NCBI RefSeq assembly: GCF_000260415.1
Contig: NZ_BACP01000031.1
Location: forward strand, 37,110-101,109
Origin: Liquorilactobacillus mali KCTC 3596 = DSM 20444
GTDB lineage: Bacteria > Bacillota > Bacilli > Lactobacillales > Lactobacillaceae
Reading direction: 5' to 3'
Length of the DNA stretch: 64,000 nt
Below, in pieces: positions 19,020-28,665 of the stretch. How positions within the stretch are numbered: position 1 is the first letter of the stretch; each line of letters begins with the position of its first letter. The notes below the pieces were generated by a model. It searched no databases, had not been told where the DNA came from, and worked only from the letters and a program-made list of their open reading frames with translations. Both the position numbers and the translations under genes were made by a program.

Positions 19020-20789
19020 TTACTTAAGACTTAATTTAATTGTTTGGGCCACTTTTTTAGGAATGCCTAAAGCTTCGATATCTTCAAGCGAAGCATCTGC
19101 GATTTTTTTCATGGATCCAAATTTTCTCAACAATTTAATTCTTGATTTTGGACCCACACCGGGAATTAGATCCAATCTCGAAGACAAAGATTTTTTAGAG
19201 TGCGTTTGACGGTGAAAAGTTATCGCGAATCTATGAACTTCATCTTGAATACGCTGAAGCAAGTAAAATGCCTCACTCTTCGGATTCAATGATACTTTTT
19301 GATACTGCATATTCATTAGGTCTGCGGTCTTATGATGATTATCCTTAACCATTCCTGCCACTGGTATATTTAACCCAAGTTCGTTTTGCAGTACATCTTG
19401 TGCCGCTTCAATTTGGATTTCTGCTCCATCCATCAAAATTAAATCTGGCAATTCACTATGCTCCTTCAACAACCTTGTGTACCTTCTTCTAATGACCTCT
19501 CTTGTGCTTGCACTTTCATCCGCGTGAGTGACCGTCCGCAACTTATACTTACGATACTGGCTTTTTTGCGGTCGTCCATCCAAAAATGAAACCATCGCCG
19601 AAACAACATCAGAACCTTGGATATGTGAATGATCAAATGATTCAATTCGATGTCCAGCCGGCAGAGCCAAAGCCTTCATTATTTCATCCATTGCACCCGT
19701 TGTTTTGCGATCATCCAGCTCCAATAGACGAAATTTTTCTTCAAGTACAAGCCGTGCATTCTTCTGCCCAAGTTCCATCAAGTTTTTCTTTGTTCCCCTA
19801 ACCGGTGTTTTGACAGGAACTTGCAGTATTTCACCAAGTACATCATGACTTACTCCCTTAGGAACAAGTATCTCTTTAGGCAATATTCTATTTTTTTGAT
19901 TATAAAACTGTAAAATAAACGACTCCAACTCTGCCTCAGGTGTATCTATACAAGGAAAAAGTCGTTTCTCACGTTTAATTAAGCGTGCCTGACGAATAAA
20001 GAAAATTTGCAGTGAAACCCAACCCTTGTCCATATAAAAGTTGAATAAATCCCTCGGAGTATTATCATTTGAGATTATCTTTTGTTTTTCTACAGTTACT
20101 TCAATGTAATGTATTTGATCACGAAGTTCCGCTGCCCTTTCAAATTCAAGTTTCTGTGCGGCATTATTCATCTTGCTCTCTAACGTTTTCTTAATTGCAC
20201 CGACATTCCCATTCAGAAAGGTCTTTATTTTTTTGATTTGCTTATCATATTCTTCTGTTTTTACTTCTTTGAAACAAGCTCCTAAACACTGCCCCATATG
20301 GTAGTACAGACACGGCCGCTTCTGATAACCATTACATCTCCTGAGCGGATAAACACGCTGCAATAGATGCATTGTCTCACTAGCAGCATAAACATTCGGG
20401 TAAGGCCCAAAATAATAAGCCCCATCTTTTTTGACCTGACTTACAATTTTTAAAGTTGGGTCCTTTTCATTTGTGATCTTAATATACGGATACCCCGTAC
20501 CTCTTTTTAATTTTATATTGTAATAAGGCTTATGTTTTTGAATCAGCGTGATTTCCAACAAAAAAGCTTCTTTATCTGTCGAAGTAATAATTGTTTCAAA
20601 ATCTCTTATTTCTGAAACTAATTTTGCAGTCTTGCCTTCATGCATACTTTTAAAATAAGAACGTACCCTATTCTTTAAGTTTTTTGCTTTACCAACATAA
20701 ATGATTTTACTATTGATATCCTTCATTAGGTAACATCCTGGCAGATCTGGTAACAATTTTAATTTATTTTCAATGTGCTGTGTTGCCAC
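19020..20789 (-). CDS. uvrC: Excinuclease ABC subunit C
   Basis: UvrC makes both incisions around DNA lesions in nucleotide excision repair. The N-terminal GIY-YIG nuclease reads GCYLMKDINSKIIYVGKAKNLKNR. A four-Cys cluster is present (RRCNGYQKRPCLYYHMGQCLGAC), then a UVR motif at about residues 200-235, an RNase H-like C-terminal nuclease (FDHSHIQGSD), and two helix-hairpin-helix motifs at the end. It has 589 residues, a normal length. The start is GTG at 20789, with GGAGG 11 bases upstream. Confidence 0.97.
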   Translation of the reverse strand: MATQHIENKLKLLPDLPGCYLMKDINSKIIYVGKAKNLKNRVRSYFKSMHEGKTAKLVSEIRDFETIITSTDKEAFLLEITLIQKHKPYYNIKLKRGTGYPYIKITNEKDPTLKIVSQVKKDGAYYFGPYPNVYAASETMHLLQRVYPLRRCNGYQKRPCLYYHMGQCLGACFKEVKTEEYDKQIKKIKTFLNGNVGAIKKTLESKMNNAAQKLEFERAAELRDQIHYIEVTVEKQKIISNDNTPRDLFNFYMDKGWVSLQIFFIRQARLIKREKRLFPCIDTPEAELESFILQFYNQKNRILPKEILVPKGVSHDVLGEILQVPVKTPVRGTKKNLMELGQKNARLVLEEKFRLLELDDRKTTGAMDEIMKALALPAGHRIESFDHSHIQGSDVVSAMVSFLDGRPQKSQYRKYKLRTVTHADESASTREVIRRRYTRLLKEHSELPDLILMDGAEIQIEAAQDVLQNELGLNIPVAGMVKDNHHKTADLMNMQYQKVSLNPKSEAFYLLQRIQDEVHRFAITFHRQTHSKKSLSSRLDLIPGVGPKSRIKLLRKFGSMKKIADASLEDIEALGIPKKVAQTIKLSLK

Positions 20790-20930
20790 CTCAATTTACA
20801 CCTCCGTCTACCGAGCAAACTCCTGTTAATATTATATTACAGCATTAATCAAGTTTGTAGGAAAAGACTTCCAATTATAATCTTCAATCTTGCTCATTTA
20901 GTTTTGGATAAAACTTAGCAACAACCAAAA

Positions 20931-21010
20931 AAGGAGGCTAGCTCAAAAGTTATATTTTGAACCAACTTCCTTATCTATTCTGAATAAACGTGTTCCGTAA
21001 GTTAAACTTA
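20931..21010 (-). repeat. Dispersed hairpin element, copy R2
   Basis: This lies just downstream of glnQ on the minus strand. Read on that strand it has GGAACACGTTTATTC, then AATAGATAAGG, then an 18-bp stem (20931-20948 with 20955-20972). Three of the four non-Watson-Crick positions of the stem are G-U wobbles if the minus strand is transcribed. Six T residues follow on that strand, so it may terminate glnQ. The motif order is the same as in R1, R3, R5 and R6. Confidence 0.65.
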
Positions 21011-21046
21011 TCAAAAGACCTAACTTTTATCTTTCCGTCCACATAT

Positions 21047-21781
21047 TTATAATATTTTTGACAAAAACTCTTTGGCACGACTTGTCTTCGGATTTGCAAA
21101 AAATTCGTCTGGTGCTCCCTTTTCTTGAATATAGCCCTCATCCATGAACCATATCTGATCCGCAACTTCCTTTGCGAATCCCATTTCATGTGTTACAACA
21201 ATCATTGTCATTCCCGATTCAGCAAGATCTTTCATTACTTTCAAAACCTCACCAACCATCTCGGGATCTAAAGCCGAGGTTGGTTCATCAAAAAGCATAA
21301 CTTCTGGATCCATTGCAAGTGCGCGTGCAATTGCGACACGTTGCTGCTGTCCTCCTGAAAGACTCAGTGGAAATTGCTCAGCCTTATCTGCCAAACCAAC
21401 TTGTTCTAATAGCTGCCCTGCTTTTTGGCTTGCTTCTTCTTCCACATCCTTTTTAACCTTCAAAGGAGCAAGTTTGACGTTGTTTATCACATCCATGTTT
21501 GGAAAAAGATTAAAGCTTTGAAAAACCATTCCCATACGCTCTCTGAGCTTGTTTAACTCAACCTCGGAAATATTTGTTAGCTCCTGCCCCTCAAAAATTA
21601 TTTGTCCTGCCGAAGGCTTTTCCAGCACATTCAAACATCTTAGAAAAGTACTTTTCCCCGAGCCGGAAGGCCCAATCACGCAGATAACTTGCCCTTTTTT
21701 TACAACTTCAGTAATATTTTTCAAAACCTGATTATCACCAAATGACTTTTCGAGGTTTTTAATTTCAATCATGTTAGGCAT
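21047..21781 (-). CDS. glnQ: Glutamine/amino acid ABC transporter ATP-binding protein
   Basis: This 244-residue ATPase drives amino acid uptake with the fused binding-protein/permease encoded just upstream. It shows Walker [13 protein letters not shown], the Q-loop, signature [14 protein letters not shown], Walker [14 protein letters not shown] and the switch His in [13 protein letters not shown] lies eight bases before the ATG at 21781, so I keep MPNMIEIKN as the start. The start overlaps the end of the upstream gene by eight bases, indicating translational coupling. Confidence 0.95.
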   Translation of the reverse strand: MPNMIEIKNLEKSFGDNQVLKNITEVVKKGQVICVIGPSGSGKSTFLRCLNVLEKPSAGQIIFEGQELTNISEVELNKLRERMGMVFQSFNLFPNMDVINNVKLAPLKVKKDVEEEASQKAGQLLEQVGLADKAEQFPLSLSGGQQQRVAIARALAMDPEVMLFDEPTSALDPEMVGEVLKVMKDLAESGMTMIVVTHEMGFAKEVADQIWFMDEGYIQEKGAPDEFFANPKTSRAKEFLSKIL

Positions 21782-23234
21782 GTTTCATTCTCCCTTCAAA
21801 ATAACCTAAGACCTTTGAAAGCCCAAACGTCATTACGAAATAAATGACCATTGTGATAAAGATAGGGATTACACCCTTATATGTTGCAGACTGTACTAAC
21901 TGCATCTGATACATCAAATCACCAACACCAATAATGGAAACAATCGAACTCTCTTTAATAAGTGTAATGAATTCATTTCCTAATGCTGGCCAAATGTTCT
22001 TCAATGCCTGCGGAATAATGACATATCTGTAAGTTAACGTTTGTGACATTCCTAAGCTTCTGGCCGCTTCTGTTTGTCCGGCAGGTATTGATTCGATTCC
22101 TGAACGAATAACTTCAGCAACATAAGCTGCTGAATTTAGTGAAACAGCAATTATACCTGCAAGCAATGCTGGTAATGATTGAATAACGGCCCCTATTCCA
22201 AAATAAACAAACATTACTTGAACCATCAAAGGTGTTCCTCTGACAAATTCAATATATGCAGTTGCAATTGCTTTACCCAGCTTACTCTTAGATAAACGCA
22301 AGAGTGCTAATAATACCCCTAATATGAATCCAAAGAAAACTGAGACAACCGTTATTATCAACGTATATTCAATTCCCTTTGCGAAATAAGTCCAATAATT
22401 CCACATTGAGTTTTTCTTTGAATTATTAGTCATATATTTCCCTGCTAAAGGTATGTACTGCTTATTTATCAGATTTTTCTTTTTAATTTGAGCAATTGTT
22501 TTATTGGCTGCTTGGACTAGACTGGTTGCACCCTTGGGAAATGCCATTGCAGAACCTGTCTGGCTAGAATCAACATTAAATTCAGGATTAATAACTTTCA
22601 ATGAAGTATTGTTTTGTGCAAATGCTTTGGCAGTTGCTTCCTCCATCGCAACAGCATTGACTTTTCCTGATTCAAGAGCAATCACCAAATCATTAAGTTT
22701 AGCCAAACCCTTTACTTGATTATTCTTCATCTGTTTTTTAACAAGGTCATATTGTAATGAACCTGCTTGAGCACCAATGGTCTTATTCTTAAAGCTATGA
22801 ATATTTTTATAGAGCGCTGCATCCTTTTTATTGATCAGCATATATTGCTTTCCTCTATAATAAACATTTGAGAAGTCAACACTCTTTTGTCTTTCAGGAG
22901 TCGGATTCATCCCTGAAATAACTGCATCAACTTTGTGTGTTTCGAGCGCAACAAGTAATGAATCAAAATTCATATTTTTAATTTCTAATTTCACACCCAG
23001 ATCTTTTGCAAACTTCTTTGCAATCTCAATGTCCAAACCCACGTAAGTTGTTTTCCCACTTTGTTTTACTGTAAATTCATAAGGTGGATAATCCGCACTT
23101 GTTCCAACTACAAGTGTTCCCTTATCCTTAATCTTCTGTAAATAGCCATCACTTGCGGCATTTACTTTTCCCAGAGGTACCAACAACATCATAATTAAAA
23201 TTACCAAAGTAATCCAAATCTTTTTACTTTTCAT
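21774..23234 (-). CDS. Fused amino acid ABC transporter substrate-binding protein and permease (GlnPH type)
   Basis: This 486-residue protein joins two functions. A signal/anchor helix (about residues 8-26) is followed by a type-3 solute-binding domain (about 30-270) with [11 protein letters not shown] and [13 protein letters not shown]. The rest is a His/Glu/Gln-type permease domain with about five membrane segments and the EAA loop (EAARSLGMS). Such fusions are typical of lactic acid bacteria and mostly transport glutamine, glutamate or asparagine. The exact substrate is not visible. It forms a complex with GlnQ, encoded next with an overlap. Confidence 0.94.
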   Translation of the reverse strand: MKSKKIWITLVILIMMLLVPLGKVNAASDGYLQKIKDKGTLVVGTSADYPPYEFTVKQSGKTTYVGLDIEIAKKFAKDLGVKLEIKNMNFDSLLVALETHKVDAVISGMNPTPERQKSVDFSNVYYRGKQYMLINKKDAALYKNIHSFKNKTIGAQAGSLQYDLVKKQMKNNQVKGLAKLNDLVIALESGKVNAVAMEEATAKAFAQNNTSLKVINPEFNVDSSQTGSAMAFPKGATSLVQAANKTIAQIKKKNLINKQYIPLAGKYMTNNSKKNSMWNYWTYFAKGIEYTLIITVVSVFFGFILGVLLALLRLSKSKLGKAIATAYIEFVRGTPLMVQVMFVYFGIGAVIQSLPALLAGIIAVSLNSAAYVAEVIRSGIESIPAGQTEAARSLGMSQTLTYRYVIIPQALKNIWPALGNEFITLIKESSIVSIIGVGDLMYQMQLVQSATYKGVIPIFITMVIYFVMTFGLSKVLGYFEGRMKHA

Positions 23235-23272
23235 TAAACTTCTCCCTTACCTTTTCTGACTCAACGACGTAA

Positions 23273-23301
23273 AGTATACAGCAAAAAGAATTATTATTCA
23301 A
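23273..23301 (-). promoter_or_regulatory. Promoter of the glutamine transporter operon
   Basis: On the minus strand TTGAAT (23296-23301) and TATACT (23273-23278) are exactly 17 bases apart, about 40 bases before the start of the permease fusion gene. An additional TTGACA lies at 23308-23313. Confidence 0.6.
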
Positions 23302-23434
23302 TAAAATTGTCAAATAAACATTTTTATTCATAAATAAAGTGTATAAACTATAAAATATACATACTGTGTTCTAATTGAATTTTTACCTACAAACTGATAC
23401 TCTATTAGTAATAATAAGTAAGGGAGATTTAATT

Positions 23435-23572
23435 ATGGGACTTACGATAAATAGCCAGACAAAGCTCGATGAACTCTTCGGTAAATTCGCAGTTGACCCC
23501 AAACAGCCTAGAACAAAGCAGAGACCAAAAGATAAAGAAAAAAAGGCTGACGAAAAAAACAAGAAAAATTAA
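23435..23572 (+). CDS. Small charged protein, SPJ_0845-like family
   Basis: This 45-residue protein starts MGLTINSQTKLDELFGKFAV and ends in a long Lys/Glu-rich tail. It looks like the small SPJ_0845 family found in streptococci and lactobacilli; the function is unknown. AAGGGAG lies eight bases before the ATG at 23435. Upstream in-frame codons (from 23375) have no ribosome site. A strong bidirectional terminator follows. The assignment rests on N-terminal similarity I remember, not on a search. Confidence 0.65.
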   Translation: MGLTINSQTKLDELFGKFAVDPKQPRTKQRPKDKEKKADEKNKKN

Positions 23573-23612
23573 TAGTTTGCTTAGATTTATAGAATACATT
23601 TTGTGTGAATCA

Positions 23613-23662
23613 AAAAGAGGCCTGCCGCAAAGAATTATCTTTGCTTGTGGTAAGCCTCTTTT
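23613..23662. terminator. Bidirectional terminator between the small protein gene and the LD-carboxypeptidase gene
   Basis: The arms AAAAGAGGC (23613-23621) and GCCTCTTTT (23654-23662) pair perfectly and enclose a second pairing of CCGCAAAG with CTTTGC...GTGG. T-rich ends occur on both strands, which suits two convergent genes. Confidence 0.75.
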
Positions 23663-23698
23663 CTTATACATAAAACTAAAACAACACATTTCATACAT

Positions 23699-24772
23699 CT
23701 ATTCTTGAAATAATGGTTCAGTAATCTCAAATGATTTCTTATCAAAATCAATTTTCGCCATGCATCCATAAGGTATTACAGTTCTAGGATATGCATGTCC
23801 AAAATTAACATTCATTAGAACCGGTAAACGATATTTTGCTGCGATGTTCTTCAACTTTTCCCGATATTCCTGATAGTACACATTATTTTGTGGTTTACCC
23901 ACGATTATAGCCTTAATTACACCAAATATTCCGCGTTGTTCCAAGTTACTTAGCATTGCTTCATATTCATCTGGAGCAGGTCTTTCTTCACTAGTTTCAA
24001 TAAAGAGAAGTTTATCTTCCCATTGCTTTAGCTCAGGAAATATCCCATATTTAAAACAAATTTCTCTTTCATCTGTGTACCTTGAGCTTGTCAAAATATC
24101 ATTTAGACTATCTATGCAACCACCAAGCAGTCTTCCAGTTACGATTCCACCACCATTTAAAGTCTCATATCCTCGCTTCTCTGGATGACTAATTCGCGCA
24201 GTTCCAATTTCTTCGGGTGAAAAGGTAGTTCGCTCTTCATACCATGTATCACTTGAAACAATTTTCAAATTAGGGGTATTTTTAAAATAACTACTAATTG
24301 TGTTTGCAGTATATGGCAGTAAATTTTCGTCCAGTTCCGCCAAATCATTTAGAAAGTTGGGTCCATAAAATGTCTGCAATCCTAACTTGTAAAACATTAG
24401 ATGATTAATCGTCGTGTCAGAAAAACCAGAAAACAACTTTGGATGATCATGTACTGCAGTAACAAATTCCTGATCATCAAGTAAATATGGCAACAACCTA
24501 TAAGTGTCATCTCCACCTATCACGCAAAATATTCCTTGAATGTCCGTACGTAAAAAGGCTTCTTTCAAATCAGCAGCACGTGCTTCTGGATGATTCTGCA
24601 AGTACTCTATACCCATCAATGCATTAGTCATATAGACGGGTTCCAAACCAAAATTACGGAGCCTCTTTTCCCCTAGTTCTTTTTGATGTTTTACAAAATC
24701 TTCACCCAAAACACCACTAGACAGGCTCACAATAGCAACCTTATCTCCAGTTTTTAATGTATGTGGTTTCAC
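23699..24772 (-). CDS. LD-carboxypeptidase family protein (S66 family)
   Basis: S66 serine peptidases cleave L,D-bonds in muropeptides or inactivate microcin C-like compounds (MccF). The family pattern is visible in LKTGDKVAIVSLSSG at the start, GGDDTYRLLPYL, and the nucleophile region FSGFSDTTINHL. The length of about 357 residues is normal. I use GTG at 24772, which gives MKPHTLKTGDKV like the family and has AGGG about nine bases upstream; the ATG at 24781 directly abuts that AGGG. Which activity applies cannot be told from sequence alone. Confidence 0.88.
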   Translation of the reverse strand: MKPHTLKTGDKVAIVSLSSGVLGEDFVKHQKELGEKRLRNFGLEPVYMTNALMGIEYLQNHPEARAADLKEAFLRTDIQGIFCVIGGDDTYRLLPYLLDDQEFVTAVHDHPKLFSGFSDTTINHLMFYKLGLQTFYGPNFLNDLAELDENLLPYTANTISSYFKNTPNLKIVSSDTWYEERTTFSPEEIGTARISHPEKRGYETLNGGGIVTGRLLGGCIDSLNDILTSSRYTDEREICFKYGIFPELKQWEDKLLFIETSEERPAPDEYEAMLSNLEQRGIFGVIKAIIVGKPQNNVYYQEYREKLKNIAAKYRLPVLMNVNFGHAYPRTVIPYGCMAKIDFDKKSFEITEPLFQE

Positions 24773-24817
24773 TAAAATCATCCCTATTTTAATTTTTAAT
24801 ATCGGCTTTACTTCTTC

Positions 24818-25117
24818 TTAACTATCCTGTGCAAATCCGTGTGGATATCGCTTATTAAGTGTTTCAATATTGTCCTTGGCAATTTCATCAAAAGGAATAT
24901 CTGCCCATGCAGCAATTTGTGACAGATACCATAGCACATCTCCCATTTCATGAATCATTTCTTCACGATTTAGTTCTTTACCCTTAAATGTATAATTTTT
25001 TATGAGATCTATCACTTGACCGCTCTCTCCGGCAAGCCCAAGGGCACAATTTGTAAGTACCTGCTCATTACCGTATAGCGTTCTTGTAGCAGCTTCTTGA
25101 TATTCATTAAATTCCAT
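24818..25117 (-). CDS. MazG-like nucleotide pyrophosphohydrolase
   Basis: This 99-residue all-alpha NTP-PPase keeps the acidic motifs expected for Mg2+ binding: GLAGESGQVIDLIK and HEMGDVLWYLSQIA. It is the short MazG-like (COG1694) form, not the two-domain MazG. It may clean up aberrant nucleoside triphosphates, but the substrate is unknown. The ATG at 25117 has AAGGGA upstream. It sits 16 bp after engB and 45 bp before the LD-carboxypeptidase start, in the same direction. Confidence 0.87.
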   Translation of the reverse strand: MEFNEYQEAATRTLYGNEQVLTNCALGLAGESGQVIDLIKNYTFKGKELNREEMIHEMGDVLWYLSQIAAWADIPFDEIAKDNIETLNKRYPHGFAQDS

Positions 25118-25133
25118 CTATTTCCAATCCCTT

Positions 25134-25721
25134 CTAACCATTTATTTTTTCTTCTATCCAATCCCAAACGATATCATCACCGATTTTTTGGGTAGCAGAG
25201 AAGAGTACCAGTTTATCTTCATCATTGAGCTTTATCTTTTTCTTGATGTCTTTTTCAACCTTATTCCACTTACTTCTTGGTATCTTATCAATCTTTGTAG
25301 CTACTAACAAAACTGGTAAATTATAGTATTGCAGAAATTCGACCATTTGTACATCCAATTCTGTTGGCTCATGACGCCCATCAATCAAGGAAACGACTCC
25401 TCTTAAAGGTTCACGTTGAACTAAGTATGTTTCAATCATTCTGCCCCATTTTTCACGCTCAGCTTTAGAGACCTTCGCATATCCATAGCCGGGTACATCA
25501 ACTAAATAAAGCATTGATTCTACATCATAGAAATTCAATGTTTGTGTTTTCCCTGGTTGACTTGATGTTCTTGCATAGCTCTTCCTATTAATCAAACGAT
25601 TAATCAAGGATGATTTGCCGACATTAGATCTACCTACCAAAGCAACTTCGGGATATCCTTCATCTGGATACTGTTCTGGTCTGACAGCACTTATTTTGAG
25701 ATTTACGTTATGAACTTTCAT
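25134..25721 (-). CDS. engB: Ribosome biogenesis GTPase EngB/YsxC
   Basis: This GTPase is needed for 50S subunit assembly. The G motifs are clear: G1 [13 protein letters not shown]3 DVPGYG, G4 ATKIDKIP and a G5-like SATQKIG. The 195-residue size is normal. The ATG at 25721 ([11 protein letters not shown]) has a GGAAGGAAAG ribosome site; a longer frame to 25760 has no support. In Bacillus ysxC follows lonA, but here it is preceded by the rpmF terminator, so it must have its own promoter. Confidence 0.95.
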   Translation of the reverse strand: MKVHNVNLKISAVRPEQYPDEGYPEVALVGRSNVGKSSLINRLINRKSYARTSSQPGKTQTLNFYDVESMLYLVDVPGYGYAKVSKAEREKWGRMIETYLVQREPLRGVVSLIDGRHEPTELDVQMVEFLQYYNLPVLLVATKIDKIPRSKWNKVEKDIKKKIKLNDEDKLVLFSATQKIGDDIVWDWIEEKING

Positions 25722-25798
25722 CCGCTTACTTTCCTTCCCTACACTGCTAAATTCTACCATATCTTGTCTTCATGACTCTAGAGATAAAACATATTTTA

Positions 25799-25833
25799 CA
25801 AAAAAAACATCCCTCGCTCATTCAGCTTGGGAT
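25799..25833 (-). terminator. rpmF terminator
   Basis: On the minus strand CATCCC and GGGATG pair around a 15-base loop and are followed by seven to eight T residues. A second palindrome-like stretch (GGGACCATGGCCC) lies between it and the rpmF stop, near 25862-25874. Confidence 0.65.
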
Positions 25834-25884
25834 GCATCATTCATTAAAAAATGAAACAAGGGCCATGGTCCCTCATCTCAGTTA

Positions 25885-26061
25885 TTAATCAACTTTTACA
25901 ACTTCCTTATCACCGTAGAACCCACAACTTGGGCATACATGATGAGACTTTCTTAATTCGCCACAGTTAGGGCAAGCACTCATACCTGGTGTTTGCAACT
26001 TGTAATGTGTGCGACGTAATCTCTTACGAGCTTTTGATGTTTTACGTGCTGGTACTGCCAT
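25885..26061 (-). CDS. rpmF: 50S ribosomal protein L32
   Basis: This 58-residue protein starts [19 protein letters not shown] and carries an intact four-Cys zinc ribbon ([18 protein letters not shown]), so it is the zinc-binding form. The ATG at 26061 has GAAGGAGGTGG upstream. It follows yceD, the conserved order across bacteria, and the two share a consensus promoter upstream of yceD. Confidence 0.97.
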   Translation of the reverse strand: MAVPARKTSKARKRLRRTHYKLQTPGMSACPNCGELRKSHHVCPSCGFYGDKEVVKVD

Positions 26062-26147
26062 CTTAACAGCCACCTCCTTCAATTAATAAAATTAATCAAC
26101 AAAAAGAATTGTACTTTTAATTCAACAATTTTGCAACTGCTAAAGTC

Positions 26148-26690
26148 CTAGTTTTTTTTATCAAAAAAGTCTTTTAGTTTTGCTAACCGCGGATCGATAG
26201 TATCCTTATCCCTTTGTTTTTGATTATTACGACCATCTTCAGAAACTTCCCAACCCTTACCTTGAGGCAAGTCTTCACTAGCTTCTTCCTCAGCTGTCAA
26301 AATTCTTGTTGGAATCTGCAACAGAATATTATCCTCAACTGCTTGGTTGAGGTCCAAAATATCATCTTCCAAAATAATTACGACATCCTTGGCATCAAAT
26401 CTAGATAAATCATGTGTCCTATGGCTCACATAATATTCACTTACTTCAAAATCAAGCGGAATTTCTACCACCTTGAGAGATCTAGTAGAAGGCAGTGTCA
26501 CCTTGACGCTTACCTTGAATGAACCAAGGAGACCTAAACTATCCACCACGAAAAAGCCACTTACTTGTGCTGGAGAAATAGCAGTGATCTCGCTATTTCG
26601 TTTAACAATTGAATCGGCTACGTTGACTACCTCCTCGAAGTGAAAAGGCGTTGAACCAATCTGTCCTAGCTCATTCAAAGACCACTTCAT
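26148..26690 (-). CDS. yceD: YceD family protein (DUF177)
   Basis: YceD/DUF177 proteins are encoded before rpmF in most bacteria and are linked to 23S rRNA accumulation; the biochemical role is not settled. This one has 180 residues, with an acidic middle (VVIILEDDILDLNQAVEDNILLQIPT) and a charged C-terminal tail that ends in DPRLAKLKDFFDKKN, all typical. GAGGAAG lies before the ATG at 26690. The exact-consensus promoter just upstream probably drives both genes. Confidence 0.92.
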   Translation of the reverse strand: MKWSLNELGQIGSTPFHFEEVVNVADSIVKRNSEITAISPAQVSGFFVVDSLGLLGSFKVSVKVTLPSTRSLKVVEIPLDFEVSEYYVSHRTHDLSRFDAKDVVIILEDDILDLNQAVEDNILLQIPTRILTAEEEASEDLPQGKGWEVSEDGRNNQKQRDKDTIDPRLAKLKDFFDKKN

Positions 26691-26720
26691 TCAATACTTC
26701 CTCCTAATGCAACAACCCTG

Positions 26721-26749
26721 ATTATACCTGTCAAAAAATACATTGTCAA
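26721..26749 (-). promoter_or_regulatory. Exact-consensus sigma-A promoter of yceD-rpmF
   Basis: On the minus strand TTGACA (26744-26749) and TATAAT (26721-26726) are exactly 17 bases apart, which matches the consensus in every position. The expected start of transcription is about 20-25 bases before the yceD ATG. Confidence 0.85.
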
Positions 26750-26772
26750 TGGTTTTTCCTTGACAGCATCAA

Positions 26773-27915
26773 CTAACCTTGAAATGGCTTTCGACCAAAA
26801 TCCTGTCTCTGACCACTACACTGACTATATACCAAACCTGCTCGGTAGTCCAAATCAAGCGGATTCGCAGCAATCTTTTGTGAAACTCGAGAAATAACTG
26901 GAAATGTCATTTTCTTCTTCACATTATTCAGTTGTTTTTGGCCTAAATCATCAAATCCAAGTATTCTGATGTATGGGCTTCGTACGACTTGTGCGACTTC
27001 ATCCTTCTTTGCCTGAAGTAAAATCATCGTCGCTAATCTTGTCAAGTGAGTATACGTAAAACGCTTTGATTTAACCTCATCTATCCAGTCAGTAAAAGCC
27101 ACTGCAGGTCCCATTCTCTCTAGTTTGTCCTTAAGTCTAAACTCAAGCCCTTCTGTCATTCCATATATTTCTCTTAACTCCTGTACCTTGCTCGTCAGAA
27201 TCTGATATTTAAGCAGCGGCCAAAAATCCGTCCAACTTGCCTTTTTGGACTGTTGCAGATCCTCAACTGTTGAATTAGGTACAAAATTAACAACTAATTC
27301 CTTGTTGCTCAAGACTGCACTTCTTATTGCCGAAGCGCTGGCAATTCGTGAATCAACTGGTAGCTGTTGATCATGATGCTCTGCTTTCTTTCTTTGAATT
27401 GGTATCAATTCTAAAAAAGAACCTAGTTCCAGATTTGCTTTTGCATATGCCAAGCCTAAAAGATTATTGGGCTTAGAAACATCCACTCCCGTTCTTTCCG
27501 TAATAGCTCTCTGATACGCCTTTGCATAGGACTCATTGTAAGTTGAAAAATCTCCATGTACCTTTTTGGTTAATTGAGCCATCTTGTCAAAATCATAGTC
27601 TACATTTTCAACACCAAAGACTAGCTTCTGCACACCCAGTTCTTTAAGAATTCTTATCGCTCCAAATGCAAAAAGATCTGCTGGTTGGACGCAAAAGGCT
27701 ACCGGCAACTCAACAACCAAATTAACACCATTTAAGATTGCCTCTTTCGCTCTCATCCATTTATCAAGAAGCGCCGGTTCTCCCCGTTCAAGAAAATTAC
27801 CGCTCATCACAACAACTATGACAGCATTCGGAAATCTTTTTTTCACTTCACTAATTTGATATAGATGTCCATTGTGAAACGGATTATACTCCGCAACTAT
27901 CCCCACAATATCCAT
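26773..27915 (-). CDS. tmcAL: tRNA(Met) cytidine acetate ligase (YlbM family nucleotidyltransferase)
   Basis: TmcAL activates acetate with ATP and forms N4-acetylcytidine at the wobble position of elongator tRNA-Met. The HIGH-like nucleotidyltransferase start is GIVAEYNPFHNGHLYQI, and a further signature is VVMSGNFLERGEPAL. The 380-residue length fits. GGAGG lies before the ATG at 27915. It is the last gene of the yqeG-to-tmcAL operon, 13 bp after the methyltransferase gene, an order seen in many lactobacilli. Confidence 0.93.
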   Translation of the reverse strand: MDIVGIVAEYNPFHNGHLYQISEVKKRFPNAVIVVVMSGNFLERGEPALLDKWMRAKEAILNGVNLVVELPVAFCVQPADLFAFGAIRILKELGVQKLVFGVENVDYDFDKMAQLTKKVHGDFSTYNESYAKAYQRAITERTGVDVSKPNNLLGLAYAKANLELGSFLELIPIQRKKAEHHDQQLPVDSRIASASAIRSAVLSNKELVVNFVPNSTVEDLQQSKKASWTDFWPLLKYQILTSKVQELREIYGMTEGLEFRLKDKLERMGPAVAFTDWIDEVKSKRFTYTHLTRLATMILLQAKKDEVAQVVRSPYIRILGFDDLGQKQLNNVKKKMTFPVISRVSQKIAANPLDLDYRAGLVYSQCSGQRQDFGRKPFQG

Positions 27916-27927
27916 TCATGTACCTCC

Positions 27928-28665
27928 CTATGCCTTATGACAAACAAAGAAAAAACGAGTTGTTTCTTCATCGATTTCTCCATTACCATAATCAGCAGTC
28001 GCTTTGACTTTATTAAATCCAGCCTTAGCAAGAAGCTCTAAGTAAACATTTAAATCGTAAGTTCGTTCATAATGAGTTTCTTCATAACGCTGATAGCTTG
28101 TTCTATCCTTATTTGCAACAAAAAAGGTTAAATCATGTATAACACTATGTGGAACTTCACCTGCAAAACTCTCCCATAAAAAAGCTTGCTCCTGTGTCGT
28201 ATAATTATACATATAACCTGGATAAACAACATCAGTCTGATGCGGCGAGATTACATCAAAAATAAATACCCCATCTCCATTTAGATGACCCGCAACTTCC
28301 TGAAAGGTCTGCAGCAGTTCATCTTTATCAGCAAGATAGCACAGTGAATCCAACCCACAAGTCACAATATCAAAATTTTCTAATTCACTCAAGTCAGTCA
28401 TGTTTGCGCTTAGAAGTTCTAATTTAACTTGTTCTTCACGGGCTCTAACCTCCGCAAGTGACAACATTTCTTCTGACAAATCAACACCTGTTACTTGATA
28501 TTCATCCTTAGCAAGTATCACTGCCAATCTGCCTGCACCACATGCCAAATCAAGTAATTTCTTATGTTGTTTATCCGTAACTGTATCAACTAGTTTCGCC
28601 CAATTATCATAGATCTCAGGATCCATTAACTCATCATAGATTTGTGCAAATGTTGAGTAGATCAT
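27928..28665 (-). CDS. Class I SAM-dependent methyltransferase (YqeM-like)
   Basis: This 245-residue protein has the SAM-binding motif LLDLACGAGRLAVIL, then VTGVDLSEEML and FDIVTCGLDSLCYL. The pattern fits the YqeM-type methyltransferase found in Firmicute yqe operons; the substrate is unknown. The ATG at 28665 overlaps the rsfS stop (TAATG), so translation is probably coupled. A TTG at 28680 is in frame but lies inside rsfS and lacks a ribosome site. Confidence 0.92.
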   Translation of the reverse strand: MIYSTFAQIYDELMDPEIYDNWAKLVDTVTDKQHKKLLDLACGAGRLAVILAKDEYQVTGVDLSEEMLSLAEVRAREEQVKLELLSANMTDLSELENFDIVTCGLDSLCYLADKDELLQTFQEVAGHLNGDGVFIFDVISPHQTDVVYPGYMYNYTTQEQAFLWESFAGEVPHSVIHDLTFFVANKDRTSYQRYEETHYERTYDLNVYLELLAKAGFNKVKATADYGNGEIDEETTRFFFVCHKA

